Of a stretch of 7,681 bases of DNA, positions 1 to 7,624 are shown piece after piece. The notes beneath the pieces were generated by a model. The model did not search any database. It was given only the letters and a program-made list of their open reading frames with translations, and was not told the DNA's origin. Position 1 is the first letter of the stretch. Every line of letters begins with the position of its first letter. Source of the DNA: Nocardioides sp. (GTDB lineage: Bacteria > Actinomycetota > Actinomycetes > Propionibacteriales > Nocardioidaceae); assembly GCA_029264225.1 (NCBI GenBank), contig JARICB010000357.1, positions 1-7,681 of the forward strand. Reading direction: 5' to 3'. A program made the translations under genes and the position numbers.

Positions 1-1
1 C

Positions 2-148
2 GGGACCAACCTGGCCCGGATGACCGTCAGCCTGATGTTCAACGCGATCGCCGACACGATCCCCGACATCAGCCTGGTCTCCGACCCGCGTCGCCTGCGC
101 CACTCGTGGATCAACGGCATCAAGGAGATGCAGGTCAAGTACAACTGA
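2..148 (+). CDS. cyp125: Cytochrome P450, CYP125-like, C-terminal fragment (5' end outside window)
   Basis: Only the last 48 codons are present, ending in TGA at 146-148. The fragment opens with GTNLARM, the helix that directly follows the haem-ligating cysteine loop in P450s, so the cysteine itself lies about two codons before the window. The tail then has PDISLVSDPRRLRHSWINGIKEMQVKYN in segments typical of the P450 C-terminus. The WxNGIKxxQVxY ending is, from memory, the form seen in CYP125 (steroid C26/C27 mono-oxygenase of cholesterol side-chain breakdown) rather than CYP142 or CYP124, which end differently. In the cell it would be a cytosolic haem enzyme fed by ferredoxin, oxidising the sterol terminal methyl to alcohol and then acid. 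The steroid-type neighbours support this. P450 identity is secure; the CYP125 subfamily call is likely but rests on a short stretch. Confidence 0.83.
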   Translation, partial: GTNLARMTVSLMFNAIADTIPDISLVSDPRRLRHSWINGIKEMQVKYN

Positions 149-166
149 CCTGGATCGTCGGTTGAC

Positions 167-889
167 TCAGATCGTCGCCAGCGCGAGGAGCGAGACTCCC
201 GCGGTGGCGACGATCTCACCGATACCGAGACGTTTCGGCGACCAGCCCAACTGTGGGACGACGGCCGCCCGCACGGCCAACACCCCGAAGAGGACGCCCA
301 GCGGCCACGAAAGCCAGGTCACCAGGCCCGCGGCCACCAGGTGGAAGCCGACACTGAGGGCCAGGAAGGCCGCGTTGTTGCGTTCGCGGATCGCGCTCTT
401 GACATAGAAGACGGTGCCCAAGAAGTAGAGCCCCAGCACGGTCGCGAGTGCCCACCCCCGCGCATCGAGGGTGCCCGTCCCGGCGTTGTAGGCCACTACC
501 GTCATCAGGCAGGAGCCGATGACGGTCGTCAGTCCCGCCAGCAGTTCGCGATCCTGACGTGCGGCGGCGGCGCCCAGGCCGACCCCCAGTGGGACGGCGA
601 ACGCCGGGACCCACCACAGCAGGCGGGGCTCGAGTGCCGCCACGACCAAGCCGAGCAGCGCCGCCGTGACCGTGTAGACGCGGACGGGAGGCCAGTAGCG
701 GGGGCGGCGTCGAGCCTTGAGCCACAGCGACGTCGCGAAGAACGCGAAGTAGCCGACGATCCAGAAGGTCGCCAGAGGTAGGTGTACCCAGGTCGGTCCG
801 CCAGCGATGCTGCCGACGAGCAGGGGAGCGATCAACATCGCCCAGGCGCCGTGCTGGTTGGGCACCCACCCGGGGCTGCGCCTACTCAT
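167..889 (-). CDS. YwiC-like integral membrane protein
   Basis: A 240-residue, strongly hydrophobic protein with an ATG start at 889-887. Near its N-terminus it has PNQHGAW (residues 10-16), the conserved opening of the YwiC-like family, followed by many apparent membrane segments (roughly 16-30, 38-57, 70-87, 90-110, 117-135, 148-165, 175-193, 194-212 and 222-239; by eye, not predicted by software). Basic loops at 58-64 (LKARRRP) and 164-170 (KSAIRER) probably face the cytoplasm. The family has no established biochemical function that I know of. It starts 5 bp after the methionine aminopeptidase stop on the same strand, so it is probably the last gene of that transcript, and it converges on the P450 gene with an 18-bp gap. 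No Shine-Dalgarno is visible upstream, so translation may depend on coupling to the gene before it. A role in sterol metabolism would be guesswork. Confidence 0.82.
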   Translation of the reverse strand: MSRRSPGWVPNQHGAWAMLIAPLLVGSIAGGPTWVHLPLATFWIVGYFAFFATSLWLKARRRPRYWPPVRVYTVTAALLGLVVAALEPRLLWWVPAFAVPLGVGLGAAAARQDRELLAGLTTVIGSCLMTVVAYNAGTGTLDARGWALATVLGLYFLGTVFYVKSAIRERNNAAFLALSVGFHLVAAGLVTWLSWPLGVLFGVLAVRAAVVPQLGWSPKRLGIGEIVATAGVSLLALATI

Positions 890-894
890 CGGTG

Positions 895-1665
895 TCAGTT
901 GGTGCGGGCGGTGAGCACGACGGGGCCGTTCTCGGTGATGGCGACCGTGTGCTCCATATGGGCACCGCGGGAGCCATCCAGGCTGCGCAGGGTCCAGCCA
1001 TCGGGGTCAGTCACGACCTGGTTGCCCGTATGGAGGAACCACGGCTCGATGGCGATCACCAGGCCGGGCTTGAGCGGGATCCCCCGACCGTGCTTGCCGT
1101 CGTTGGGCAGATGCGGCTCCTCGTGCATGGTCCGGCCGACGCCGTGGCCGCCGAAGTCGAGGTTGATCCCCAGTTCCGCCTCACGAGCCACCTGACCGAT
1201 GGCGTAGCCAATGTCTCCGAGTCGCCCGCCGGGCTGGGCGGCGGCGATGCCGGCCTGAAGTGCCCGGTCGGTCACCTCGATCAGGTGCAGGTCCTCGGTT
1301 CTCGGTGTGCCTACAACCACCGACAGCGCCGAGTCGCAGACCCAGCCGTCCACCGAGACGGCGAAGTCGAGGCTGACCAGATCGCCGTCGCGGAGCCGGT
1401 AGTCGTGGGGGAGACCGTGCAGCACGGCGTCGTTGACCGACGTACAGATGACCTTGCCGAAGGGGGAGGCGCCGAAGGAGGGGTGGTAGTCGAGATAGCA
1501 GGACTCGGCGCCGCGCTCGCGGATCATCGCGTGCGCAATCTCGTCGATCTCGAGCAGGCTGGTTCCGACATCGACGACGCCCGCCAAGTAGGTCAGCACG
1601 TCCGCCACGAAGCGTCCCGCGGGACGCATCTCTTCGATCTGGGCGGGGCTACGAAGCTCGATCAC
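895..1665 (-). CDS. map: Type I methionine aminopeptidase (MetAP, M24 family)
   Basis: A 256-residue cytosolic metallopeptidase that removes the initiator methionine from new proteins. The five metal ligands of the pita-bread fold are recognisable by comparison with E. coli MetAP: Asp100 (SLDFAV), Asp111 (GWVCDSA), His174 (GGHGVGR), Glu207 (AIEPW) and Glu238 (HMEHTV). The supporting histidines are His83 (VLHGLP) and His181 (MHEEP). Length fits a short type Ia enzyme with no N-terminal zinc-finger or SH3-binding extension. The start is GTG at 1665-1663, because an in-frame TAG lies only four codons upstream (1677-1675); an AGGA lies about 7 nt ahead of it. It follows the Ltp3-like gene after 24 bp and precedes the YwiC-like gene by 5 bp. 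A housekeeping map is usually next to secY/adk or elsewhere, so this is probably an additional paralogue. All catalytic residues are intact, so it should be active. Confidence 0.95.
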   Translation of the reverse strand: MIELRSPAQIEEMRPAGRFVADVLTYLAGVVDVGTSLLEIDEIAHAMIRERGAESCYLDYHPSFGASPFGKVICTSVNDAVLHGLPHDYRLRDGDLVSLDFAVSVDGWVCDSALSVVVGTPRTEDLHLIEVTDRALQAGIAAAQPGGRLGDIGYAIGQVAREAELGINLDFGGHGVGRTMHEEPHLPNDGKHGRGIPLKPGLVIAIEPWFLHTGNQVVTDPDGWTLRSLDGSRGAHMEHTVAITENGPVVLTARTN

Positions 1666-1689
1666 CTGCTCATCCTAGGTGTGGCCGGT

Positions 1690-2849
<1,160 letters not shown>

Positions 2850-2853
<4 letters not shown>

Positions 2854-3911
2854 AGGTTCGACTCCGAACTCATCGTGCAGACAAGGTTCTGCTGGAGGAC
2901 CGGCCCACTGGTGGCGTGGCCGAGGGCGGAGTCGGCGCTGCCGTCCCAGATGCGCCGGGCCGCTTCGCCGATCCGGTTCAGGCCGGCGGTGAACAACGGG
3001 TTGCTGGTCAGCGCTCCGCCACTCGGGTTGATCACCACGTCCGGGCCCAGTTCGAGGGCGGTGCGCAGGATCAACTCCTGGTGGCTGAAGGGCGCATGGA
3101 GTTCGGCGACCTGTACGCCCGTGGTGCCGGCCGCCCGCGCCGATCGGCGTGCGGAGGCCGACGTGGTCAGGTCGCGGGCCCCGAGGTGCAGGGGGTCGAT
3201 GTGGTGGGCGATGCCGGTAATCCAGGCAGGGCGATCGCTGGCAGCGCGAGCCCGGTCGTCGGCGGCCAGCACGATCGCAGCGGCCCCGTCGGAGACGGGC
3301 GCAATGTCGTGCTTGCGCAACGGATCGGCGTACAACGCCCGGTCGAGGAGCTGCTCGACACTCGAGCCACCCCTGCGCACCGCGTGTTCGTTGGACTCGG
3401 CGTCGCTCAGTGAGCGCTGCGCGACCTCTGCCAGCGCCTTCTCGTCCCAGAGACCGGCGTCGAGGCCGAGCCGGGCCTGGAGCGCGGCGATGGAGACCGT
3501 GTCGGGCCACAGTGGCGTCATCGTGTAGGGGTCGAGCTGGAGTGCGAGGGTGCGCCGCAGGGTGCTCGCACTCGCCTTGCCGAAGCCGTAGACGATGGCG
3601 GTGTCGATCTCGCCGGTCCGGATCTTCAACCAGGCCTCGTAGAGCGCCCACGCGGCGTCCATCTCGACGTGCGACTCGTTGACCGGCGGCAGCGCGCCGA
3701 TCGCGTCCACCGCGGAGACGAAGGAGAACGACCGGCCGGCGAGGTAGTCGCTGGACCCCGAGCACCAGAAGCCGATGTCATGACGGGTGAAGCCGGTCTG
3801 GTCGTAGCACTCCTGGAAGATCGGCACGAGCAGCTCAACGCAGGTAGGGGAGCCGTCGAACTCCTTCATCTGTCGCTGGGCGAAGCCGACCACGGCAACA
3901 TCGCGCGTCAC
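2850..3911 (-). CDS. ltp4: Thiolase-fold lipid-transfer protein, Ltp4-like (Rv3522-type)
   Basis: A 353-residue thiolase-superfamily protein, matching the size I recall for Rv3522 (about 354). The start is GTG at 3911-3909, inside a GTGA overlap with the stop of the DUF35 gene, and its own stop overlaps the next start in the same way. Landmarks are VAVVGFAQ (5-12), VEMDAAWALYEA (82-93), APVSDGAAAIVLA (204-216), VAELHAPFSHQELI (268-281) and NPSGGALTSNP (295-305). Compared with SCP-x thiolases (NNNCSTGSTA), the nucleophile position reads Ala86, and the ELHDCF motif reads ELHAPF, so the catalytic cysteines appear lost. It therefore probably does not act as a beta-ketothiolase. With the Ltp3-like and DUF35 proteins it likely forms a complex that cleaves a hydroxyacyl-CoA sterol side chain. 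The family assignment is firm; the exact substrate is inferred from known ltp3/ltp4 mutants with C24-branched sterols. Confidence 0.85.
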
Positions 3912-4858
3912 AGGTGCCTCCGATAGGTCTCATAGTCCGCATCGGGCTCGCCGGTCGGCCGGAAGTGCGCGATGTTCTCGATGGTGGTGCCCCACTCCTC
4001 GCGCGGTCTCCAGACGGCCTCGACCCGCATCCCCATCCGCACCTCGTCGGCCGCGATTCCCTGCACCAGGTGCTGGATCGCGATGTCGGCGCCGTCGAGC
4101 AACACGTAGGCAGCCACGTAGGGAGGTGCGATCTTCTGGCCGAGGAAGGGCACGTTGACGATGCAGAACGTGGTCACGGTGCCGGTATGCGCCAGCTCGA
4201 CCGCGTCCATGGTCGGCACGCCGTCGACCGGGCAGGCGCCGCGCGGCGGCACGTAGACGTGATGGCAGACCGGGCAGCGTTGGCCGATGATCCGGCCCTG
4301 CGCCAGGGCGGAGAAGAAGGCCGATTCCTCGGGTGAGGCGGCGTAGAGGTAATCCAGCGAGACCGGAGTGACGATGCCCGTCACGGGCGTGCTCTGGGAG
4401 CGTGGCCTCGGCGCTTCTCGCACCTCCACCTCCGCTTCCACACACGCGATGTCGGTAATGGCGCCCGTGCGCTCGTCGGCCCAACGGACGCTGACGCGCA
4501 TCCCGGTCCGGATGGAGCCGTAGTCGGCATCGAGGGCGAGCAACATGGGCGCGTCAGCACCGTCAAAGGTGACCAGCGCCCACGCGAACGGCCGATCGAA
4601 GGGCTGGCCGAGGACCGGTTCGGGCACCCACGTCCAACTGGTGAGCACCCCTCCGGGGCCCACTGGCACGAAGTCGGTGGTCGCCTGATGGGTGACCGGG
4701 TCGTACTCCAGGGGTGGAACGAGCACCGCACCACTCGACGTACGGCCGCCGACGATGACGCGGTCACGCAGGCACGAGAAGAAGTTGCCTAGCACCGGGC
4801 CGGTCGAGCGGGTGTAGTCGAAGGCCACGGTCACAGGTTGGGACAGCGTGCGAGACAT
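3908..4858 (-). CDS. Double DUF35 (OB-fold / zinc-ribbon) protein, Rv3521-type
   Basis: A 316-residue protein made of two DUF35-like halves. The first (about 20-145) opens with GNFFSCLRDRVIVGGR, shows no CxxC pair, then has an OB-fold-like part ending in GMRVSVRW (119-126). The second (about 175-300) opens with FFSALAQGRIIGQRC and carries Cys195, Cys198 and Cys209 of a zinc ribbon, with Asp212 where a fourth cysteine is usual, then an OB fold with TGTVTTFCIVNVP (225-237) and GMRVEAVW (276-283). DUF35 proteins act as partners of thiolase-fold enzymes; in the known Ltp2-ChsH2 complex the DUF35 domain is needed for retro-aldol cleavage. Being translationally fused by a GTGA overlap to the Ltp4-like gene fits that role here. 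The start at 4858 is preferred over an in-frame ATG at 4957, because the longer form would run through the operator and into the divergent gene. Confidence 0.85.
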   Translation of the reverse strand: MSRTLSQPVTVAFDYTRSTGPVLGNFFSCLRDRVIVGGRTSSGAVLVPPLEYDPVTHQATTDFVPVGPGGVLTSWTWVPEPVLGQPFDRPFAWALVTFDGADAPMLLALDADYGSIRTGMRVSVRWADERTGAITDIACVEAEVEVREAPRPRSQSTPVTGIVTPVSLDYLYAASPEESAFFSALAQGRIIGQRCPVCHHVYVPPRGACPVDGVPTMDAVELAHTGTVTTFCIVNVPFLGQKIAPPYVAAYVLLDGADIAIQHLVQGIAADEVRMGMRVEAVWRPREEWGTTIENIAHFRPTGEPDADYETYRRHL

Positions 4859-4893
4859 GGCGGAAGTGAAACACGTTCTAGAAATGCCAGCAA
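4859..4893 (-). promoter_or_regulatory. Candidate promoter of the DUF35-ltp4-ltp3 arm, possibly leaderless
   Basis: On the minus strand a TTGCTG (4893-4888), a 17-bp spacer and a TTCACT (4870-4865) are followed by 6 bases and then the ATG at 4858. Both hexamers are only half matches to the sigma-70 consensus. No Shine-Dalgarno sequence precedes this ATG, and the spacing would place transcription start on the A of the start codon, as in the leaderless messages common in actinobacteria. The KstR-type operator would overlap both the spacer and the -10. Weak, inferred from spacing. Confidence 0.3.
4867..4880. promoter_or_regulatory. KstR operator (TnnAACnnGTTnnA) in the divergent promoter
   Basis: The 14 bases TGAAACACGTTCTA match every fixed position of the published KstR palindrome TnnAACnnGTTnnA. 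KstR is the TetR-family repressor of cholesterol catabolism in mycobacteria and rhodococci and is released by sterol-derived CoA thioesters. The site lies 8 bp upstream of the DUF35 start (minus) and 34 bp upstream of the LLM oxidoreductase start (plus), so one bound repressor could silence both arms. An overlapping self-complementary TTCTAGAA (4876-4883) follows directly. Confidence 0.88.
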
Positions 4894-4914
4894 GGGATCT
4901 GAGACAGTGGCCGC

Positions 4915-5958
4915 ATGAAACTGGGATTGCAACTGGGATATTGGGGCGCACAGCCACCGGCTGGGGTCGGCGAGCTGGTCGCCGCGGCCGAGGAGGCCGG
5001 ATTCGACGCGGTGTTCACCGCGGAAGCCTGGGGCTCCGACGCCTTCACGCCGCTCGCGTGGTGGGGCCGGGAGACGTCGCGGCTACGACTAGGAACCTCG
5101 ATCGTGCAGATGAGCGGACGCACCCCGACCTCGATCGCGATGCACGCCCTGACCCTGGACCACCTCTGCGGTGGTCGGGTCATTCTTGGCATGGGAGTGA
5201 GCGGGCCGCAGGTCGTCGAGGGCTGGTACGGCGTGCCGTTCGCCAAGCCCCTGGCGCGCACCCGCGAGGTGGTCTCGATCATCCGGCAGGTGCTCGAGCG
5301 TTCCGGGCCGGTGACCAATGGGGGGCCGCACTACCCGCTTCCGCTGAACACCGCCGAGGCCACCGGACTCGGGAAGCCGCTCAAGTCGATCGTGCACCCC
5401 CTGCGTGCCGAGCTCCCGATCTGGCTCGGAGCCGAAGGCCCGAAGAACGTCGCCCAGACCGCCGAGATCGCCGACGGCTGGATTCCGATCTTCTACACGC
5501 CCTCCTCCGCTGCGATGTATCAGCCCTGGCTCGACGAGGGGTTCGCCCGACCAGGTGCCCGCCACACCCGAGAGACCTTTGAGATCGCTGCCACCTGCCA
5601 CCTCCAGATCACCTCGGGCGCGCAGGAGTCGCAGGCCGTGGTGGAGGCACTGAAGCCGATGATCGCTCTCTATATGGGAGGTATGGGCGCCAAGGAGGCC
5701 AACTACCACAAGCAGGTCTTCGAACGGATGGGCTACGTCGAGCTCTCCAACGAGGTGCAGAGCCTCTTCCTGGCCGGTCGCCGGGACGAGGCGTCAGCGC
5801 TGATCCCCGACGAGCTGGTCAACGACATGCACATCATCGGCACGGCCGAGGAGGTGCGGGAGAAGGTGGCCGCATGGGCTGCCACCGGCGTGACGACGCT
5901 GTTGCTCTCGTGCCAGACGCCCGAAGAGATCCGGACGATCGCCGCAGTGCTGGCATGA
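4915..5958 (+). CDS. LLM-class F420-dependent oxidoreductase, Rv3520c-type
   Basis: A 347-residue protein of the luciferase-like monooxygenase (LLM) fold, a TIM barrel that in actinobacteria normally binds the deazaflavin F420. Landmarks are MKLGLQLGYWG (1-11), the first barrel strand; EEAGFDAVFTAEAWGSDAF (26-44); LRLGTSIVQMSGRTP (57-71), a typical F420-binding region with the non-prolyl peptide; LGMGVSGPQVVEG (91-103); LPIWLGAEGPK (167-177); AEIADGWIP (183-191); and a C-terminal IGTAEEVREKV (308-318). The start ATG at 4915 fits the family N-terminus. It is first of a two-gene + transcript and its stop overlaps the FadD start as ATGA. It faces the DUF35 gene across the KstR-type operator, the same arrangement as I recall for Rv3520c and Rv3521. 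The substrate is unknown; a redox step on a sterol side-chain or ring intermediate is inference. FMN use instead of F420 cannot be excluded. Confidence 0.88.
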   Translation: MKLGLQLGYWGAQPPAGVGELVAAAEEAGFDAVFTAEAWGSDAFTPLAWWGRETSRLRLGTSIVQMSGRTPTSIAMHALTLDHLCGGRVILGMGVSGPQVVEGWYGVPFAKPLARTREVVSIIRQVLERSGPVTNGGPHYPLPLNTAEATGLGKPLKSIVHPLRAELPIWLGAEGPKNVAQTAEIADGWIPIFYTPSSAAMYQPWLDEGFARPGARHTRETFEIAATCHLQITSGAQESQAVVEALKPMIALYMGGMGAKEANYHKQVFERMGYVELSNEVQSLFLAGRRDEASALIPDELVNDMHIIGTAEEVREKVAAWAATGVTTLLLSCQTPEEIRTIAAVLA

Positions 5959-7547
5959 GCGACGACCTCCGCACCCCGGTCCACAACGGGCACCTGATGG
6001 CGGCCGCGCTGAAGCGGCATCGTGACCAGCCGGTCATGCACCTGGGGGAGACCACGCTCACCGGCGGTGAGACAGCGGCCGAGATCAGCCGTTACGTCCA
6101 GGCCTTCGAGACCCTAGGTGCCGCCTCCGGACAGGGAGCGGCGCTGCTCGCGCTGAATCGACCGGAGGTGCTCTTCATCCTCGGTGCCGGTCAGACGCAG
6201 GGGTATCGCCGCACCAGCTTGCACCCCCTGGGCAGCCTCGACGACCACGCCTACGTCATCAACGACGCCGAGATCACGACGCTGATCATCGACCCGGTGC
6301 CGATGTTCGTGGAACGGGCCCTGGGCCTGCTCGAGAAGTGCCCCGGGCTGCGACAGGTGCTGACCATCGGGCCGGTGCCTACACAGCTCCAGCATGTCGG
6401 CGTCGACCTCGCGGCCACCGCAGCGGCGTACGACGCGCAGCCTCTCAGTGCCGTGACGTTGCCCTCCGACCACGTCATCTCCATTACCTATACCGGCGGC
6501 ACGACCGGCCGGCCCAAGGGCGTGATCGGCACGACGGGCGCGATGAACGCGATGAGTCAGATCCAGCTGGCCGAATGGGAGTGGCCGGAGAACCCACGAT
6601 TCCTGATGTGTACGCCGCTGAGCCACGCCGGCGCCGCCTTCTTCGTGCCGACGGTCATCCGGGGCGGCTCCCTGTTCGTGCTGGCGAAGTTCGAGGCGGG
6701 CGACGTACTTCGGGCCATCGAGGAGCACCGGATCAGTGCCACGATGCTGGTGCCGTCGATGCTTTATGCGCTGCTCGACCACCCGGACAGCCACACCCGC
6801 GACCTCAGCAGCCTCGAGACCGTCTACTACGGCGCGTCGGCGATCAACCCGACGAGGCTGGCGGAGGCGATCGAACGGTTCGGACCGATCTTCGCCCAGT
6901 ACTACGGGCAGTCCGAGGCGCCGATGGCCATTACCTACCTGGCCAAGGCCGACCATGACCTCGCCCGTCCTGAACGACTGAGCAGCTGTGGGCGACCCAG
7001 CGCCTTCCTGAGGACCGCGCTGCTGGGGGAGGACGGCACCCAGGTGGCGGTCGGTGAGCCGGGCGAGATCTGCGTCGCCGGGCCGCTGCTGGCGGCCGGC
7101 TACTGGAAGCTACCGGAGGCAACGGCCGAGACGTTCCGCGACGGCTGGATGCGTACCGGTGACGTGGCGCGCGAGGACGACGACGGCTTCTGGTACATCG
7201 TGGACCGGACCAAGGACATGATCGTGACCGGCGGCTTCAACGTCTTCCCCCGTGAAGTCGAAGACGTGATCGCTGGGCACCCCGCGGTCTCGCAGGTGGC
7301 GGTGATCGGCACTCCGGACGAGAAGTGGGGCGAGGCGGTGACGGCCCTGGTCGTGCCCCGCCCCGGCGTCGACCTCACGGCCGAGGTCATCGCGCAGATC
7401 CAGCAGGTCGTCAAGGACGCCAAGGGTGCGGTGCAGGCCCCGAAGCAGGTGCTGGAGGTTGACGCCATCCCGCTGACGAGCCTGGGCAAGCCGGACAAGA
7501 AGGTGCTTCGCGCCCGATTCTGGACGGCGGATCGCCGGGTGGGGTGA
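5955..7547 (+). CDS. fadD: Acyl-CoA ligase (FadD8-like), AMP-binding family
   Basis: A 530-residue adenylate-forming enzyme that activates a carboxylic acid with ATP and then CoA. Core motifs are YTGGTTGRPKG (179-189, phosphate loop), PLSHAGAAFF (221-230), YYGASAIN (291-298), YYGQSE (316-321), GWMRTGD (397-403), DRTKDMIVTGGFNVFP (417-432, hinge and A8) and LTSLGKPDKK (507-516) with the catalytic Lys512. It is complete and all key residues are present. The whole sequence, including the MSDDL N-terminus and PLGSLDDHAYVINDAE (91-106), reads to me like mycobacterial FadD8 rather than FadD17 or FadD19; this is from memory. The ATG at 5955 overlaps the LLM stop (ATGA) and gives the family-like N-terminus; an upstream in-frame ATG at 5874 lies inside the oxidoreductase gene and is unlikely. 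Co-transcription with the LLM gene from the KstR-type promoter suggests a sterol or sterol-derived acid as substrate, which is inference. Confidence 0.93.
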   Translation: MSDDLRTPVHNGHLMAAALKRHRDQPVMHLGETTLTGGETAAEISRYVQAFETLGAASGQGAALLALNRPEVLFILGAGQTQGYRRTSLHPLGSLDDHAYVINDAEITTLIIDPVPMFVERALGLLEKCPGLRQVLTIGPVPTQLQHVGVDLAATAAAYDAQPLSAVTLPSDHVISITYTGGTTGRPKGVIGTTGAMNAMSQIQLAEWEWPENPRFLMCTPLSHAGAAFFVPTVIRGGSLFVLAKFEAGDVLRAIEEHRISATMLVPSMLYALLDHPDSHTRDLSSLETVYYGASAINPTRLAEAIERFGPIFAQYYGQSEAPMAITYLAKADHDLARPERLSSCGRPSAFLRTALLGEDGTQVAVGEPGEICVAGPLLAAGYWKLPEATAETFRDGWMRTGDVAREDDDGFWYIVDRTKDMIVTGGFNVFPREVEDVIAGHPAVSQVAVIGTPDEKWGEAVTALVVPRPGVDLTAEVIAQIQQVVKDAKGAVQAPKQVLEVDAIPLTSLGKPDKKVLRARFWTADRRVG

Positions 7548-7565
7548 TCCCGCCCCCGCCGGCTT

Positions 7566-7624
7566 GTGGAGGTTGTGGGTGGTTACAGTCAATGATTTAC
7601 TGGAAACACCCACAACCACCCACT
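7566..7624. repeat. Imperfect inverted repeat downstream of fadD, possible terminator or operator
   Basis: Nineteen bases after the FadD stop, a left arm (7566-7592) pairs with a right arm (7597-7624). The core GGTTGTGGGTG (7571-7581) and CACCCACAACC (7607-7617) are perfect 11-bp complements; flanking GTGG/CCAC and inner ACAGT/ACTGG pairs extend it with a few mismatches. The AT-rich centre is around 7590-7600. No T-run follows, so it would be an atypical (non-U-tract) terminator of the kind used by actinobacteria, or a protein-binding palindrome for a gene beyond the window. The rest of 7548-7681 is GC-rich and shows no gene. Confidence 0.7.

Noticed and set aside
1666..1689. A separate promoter for map-ywiC in the gap after ltp3
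   Set aside because: The gap is 24 bp, holds the map ribosome binding site and shows no -35/-10 pair; a promoter inside ltp3 cannot be ruled out but is not visible.
2992..3005. A second KstR-like core, AACGGGTT, within ltp4
   Set aside because: The required outer T and A are missing and it lies within coding sequence, as expected by chance.
3908..4957. Longer start (ATG at 4957) for the DUF35 gene
   Set aside because: It would run through the KstR-type operator and overlap the divergent LLM gene by 43 bp; the added residues do not resemble the family.
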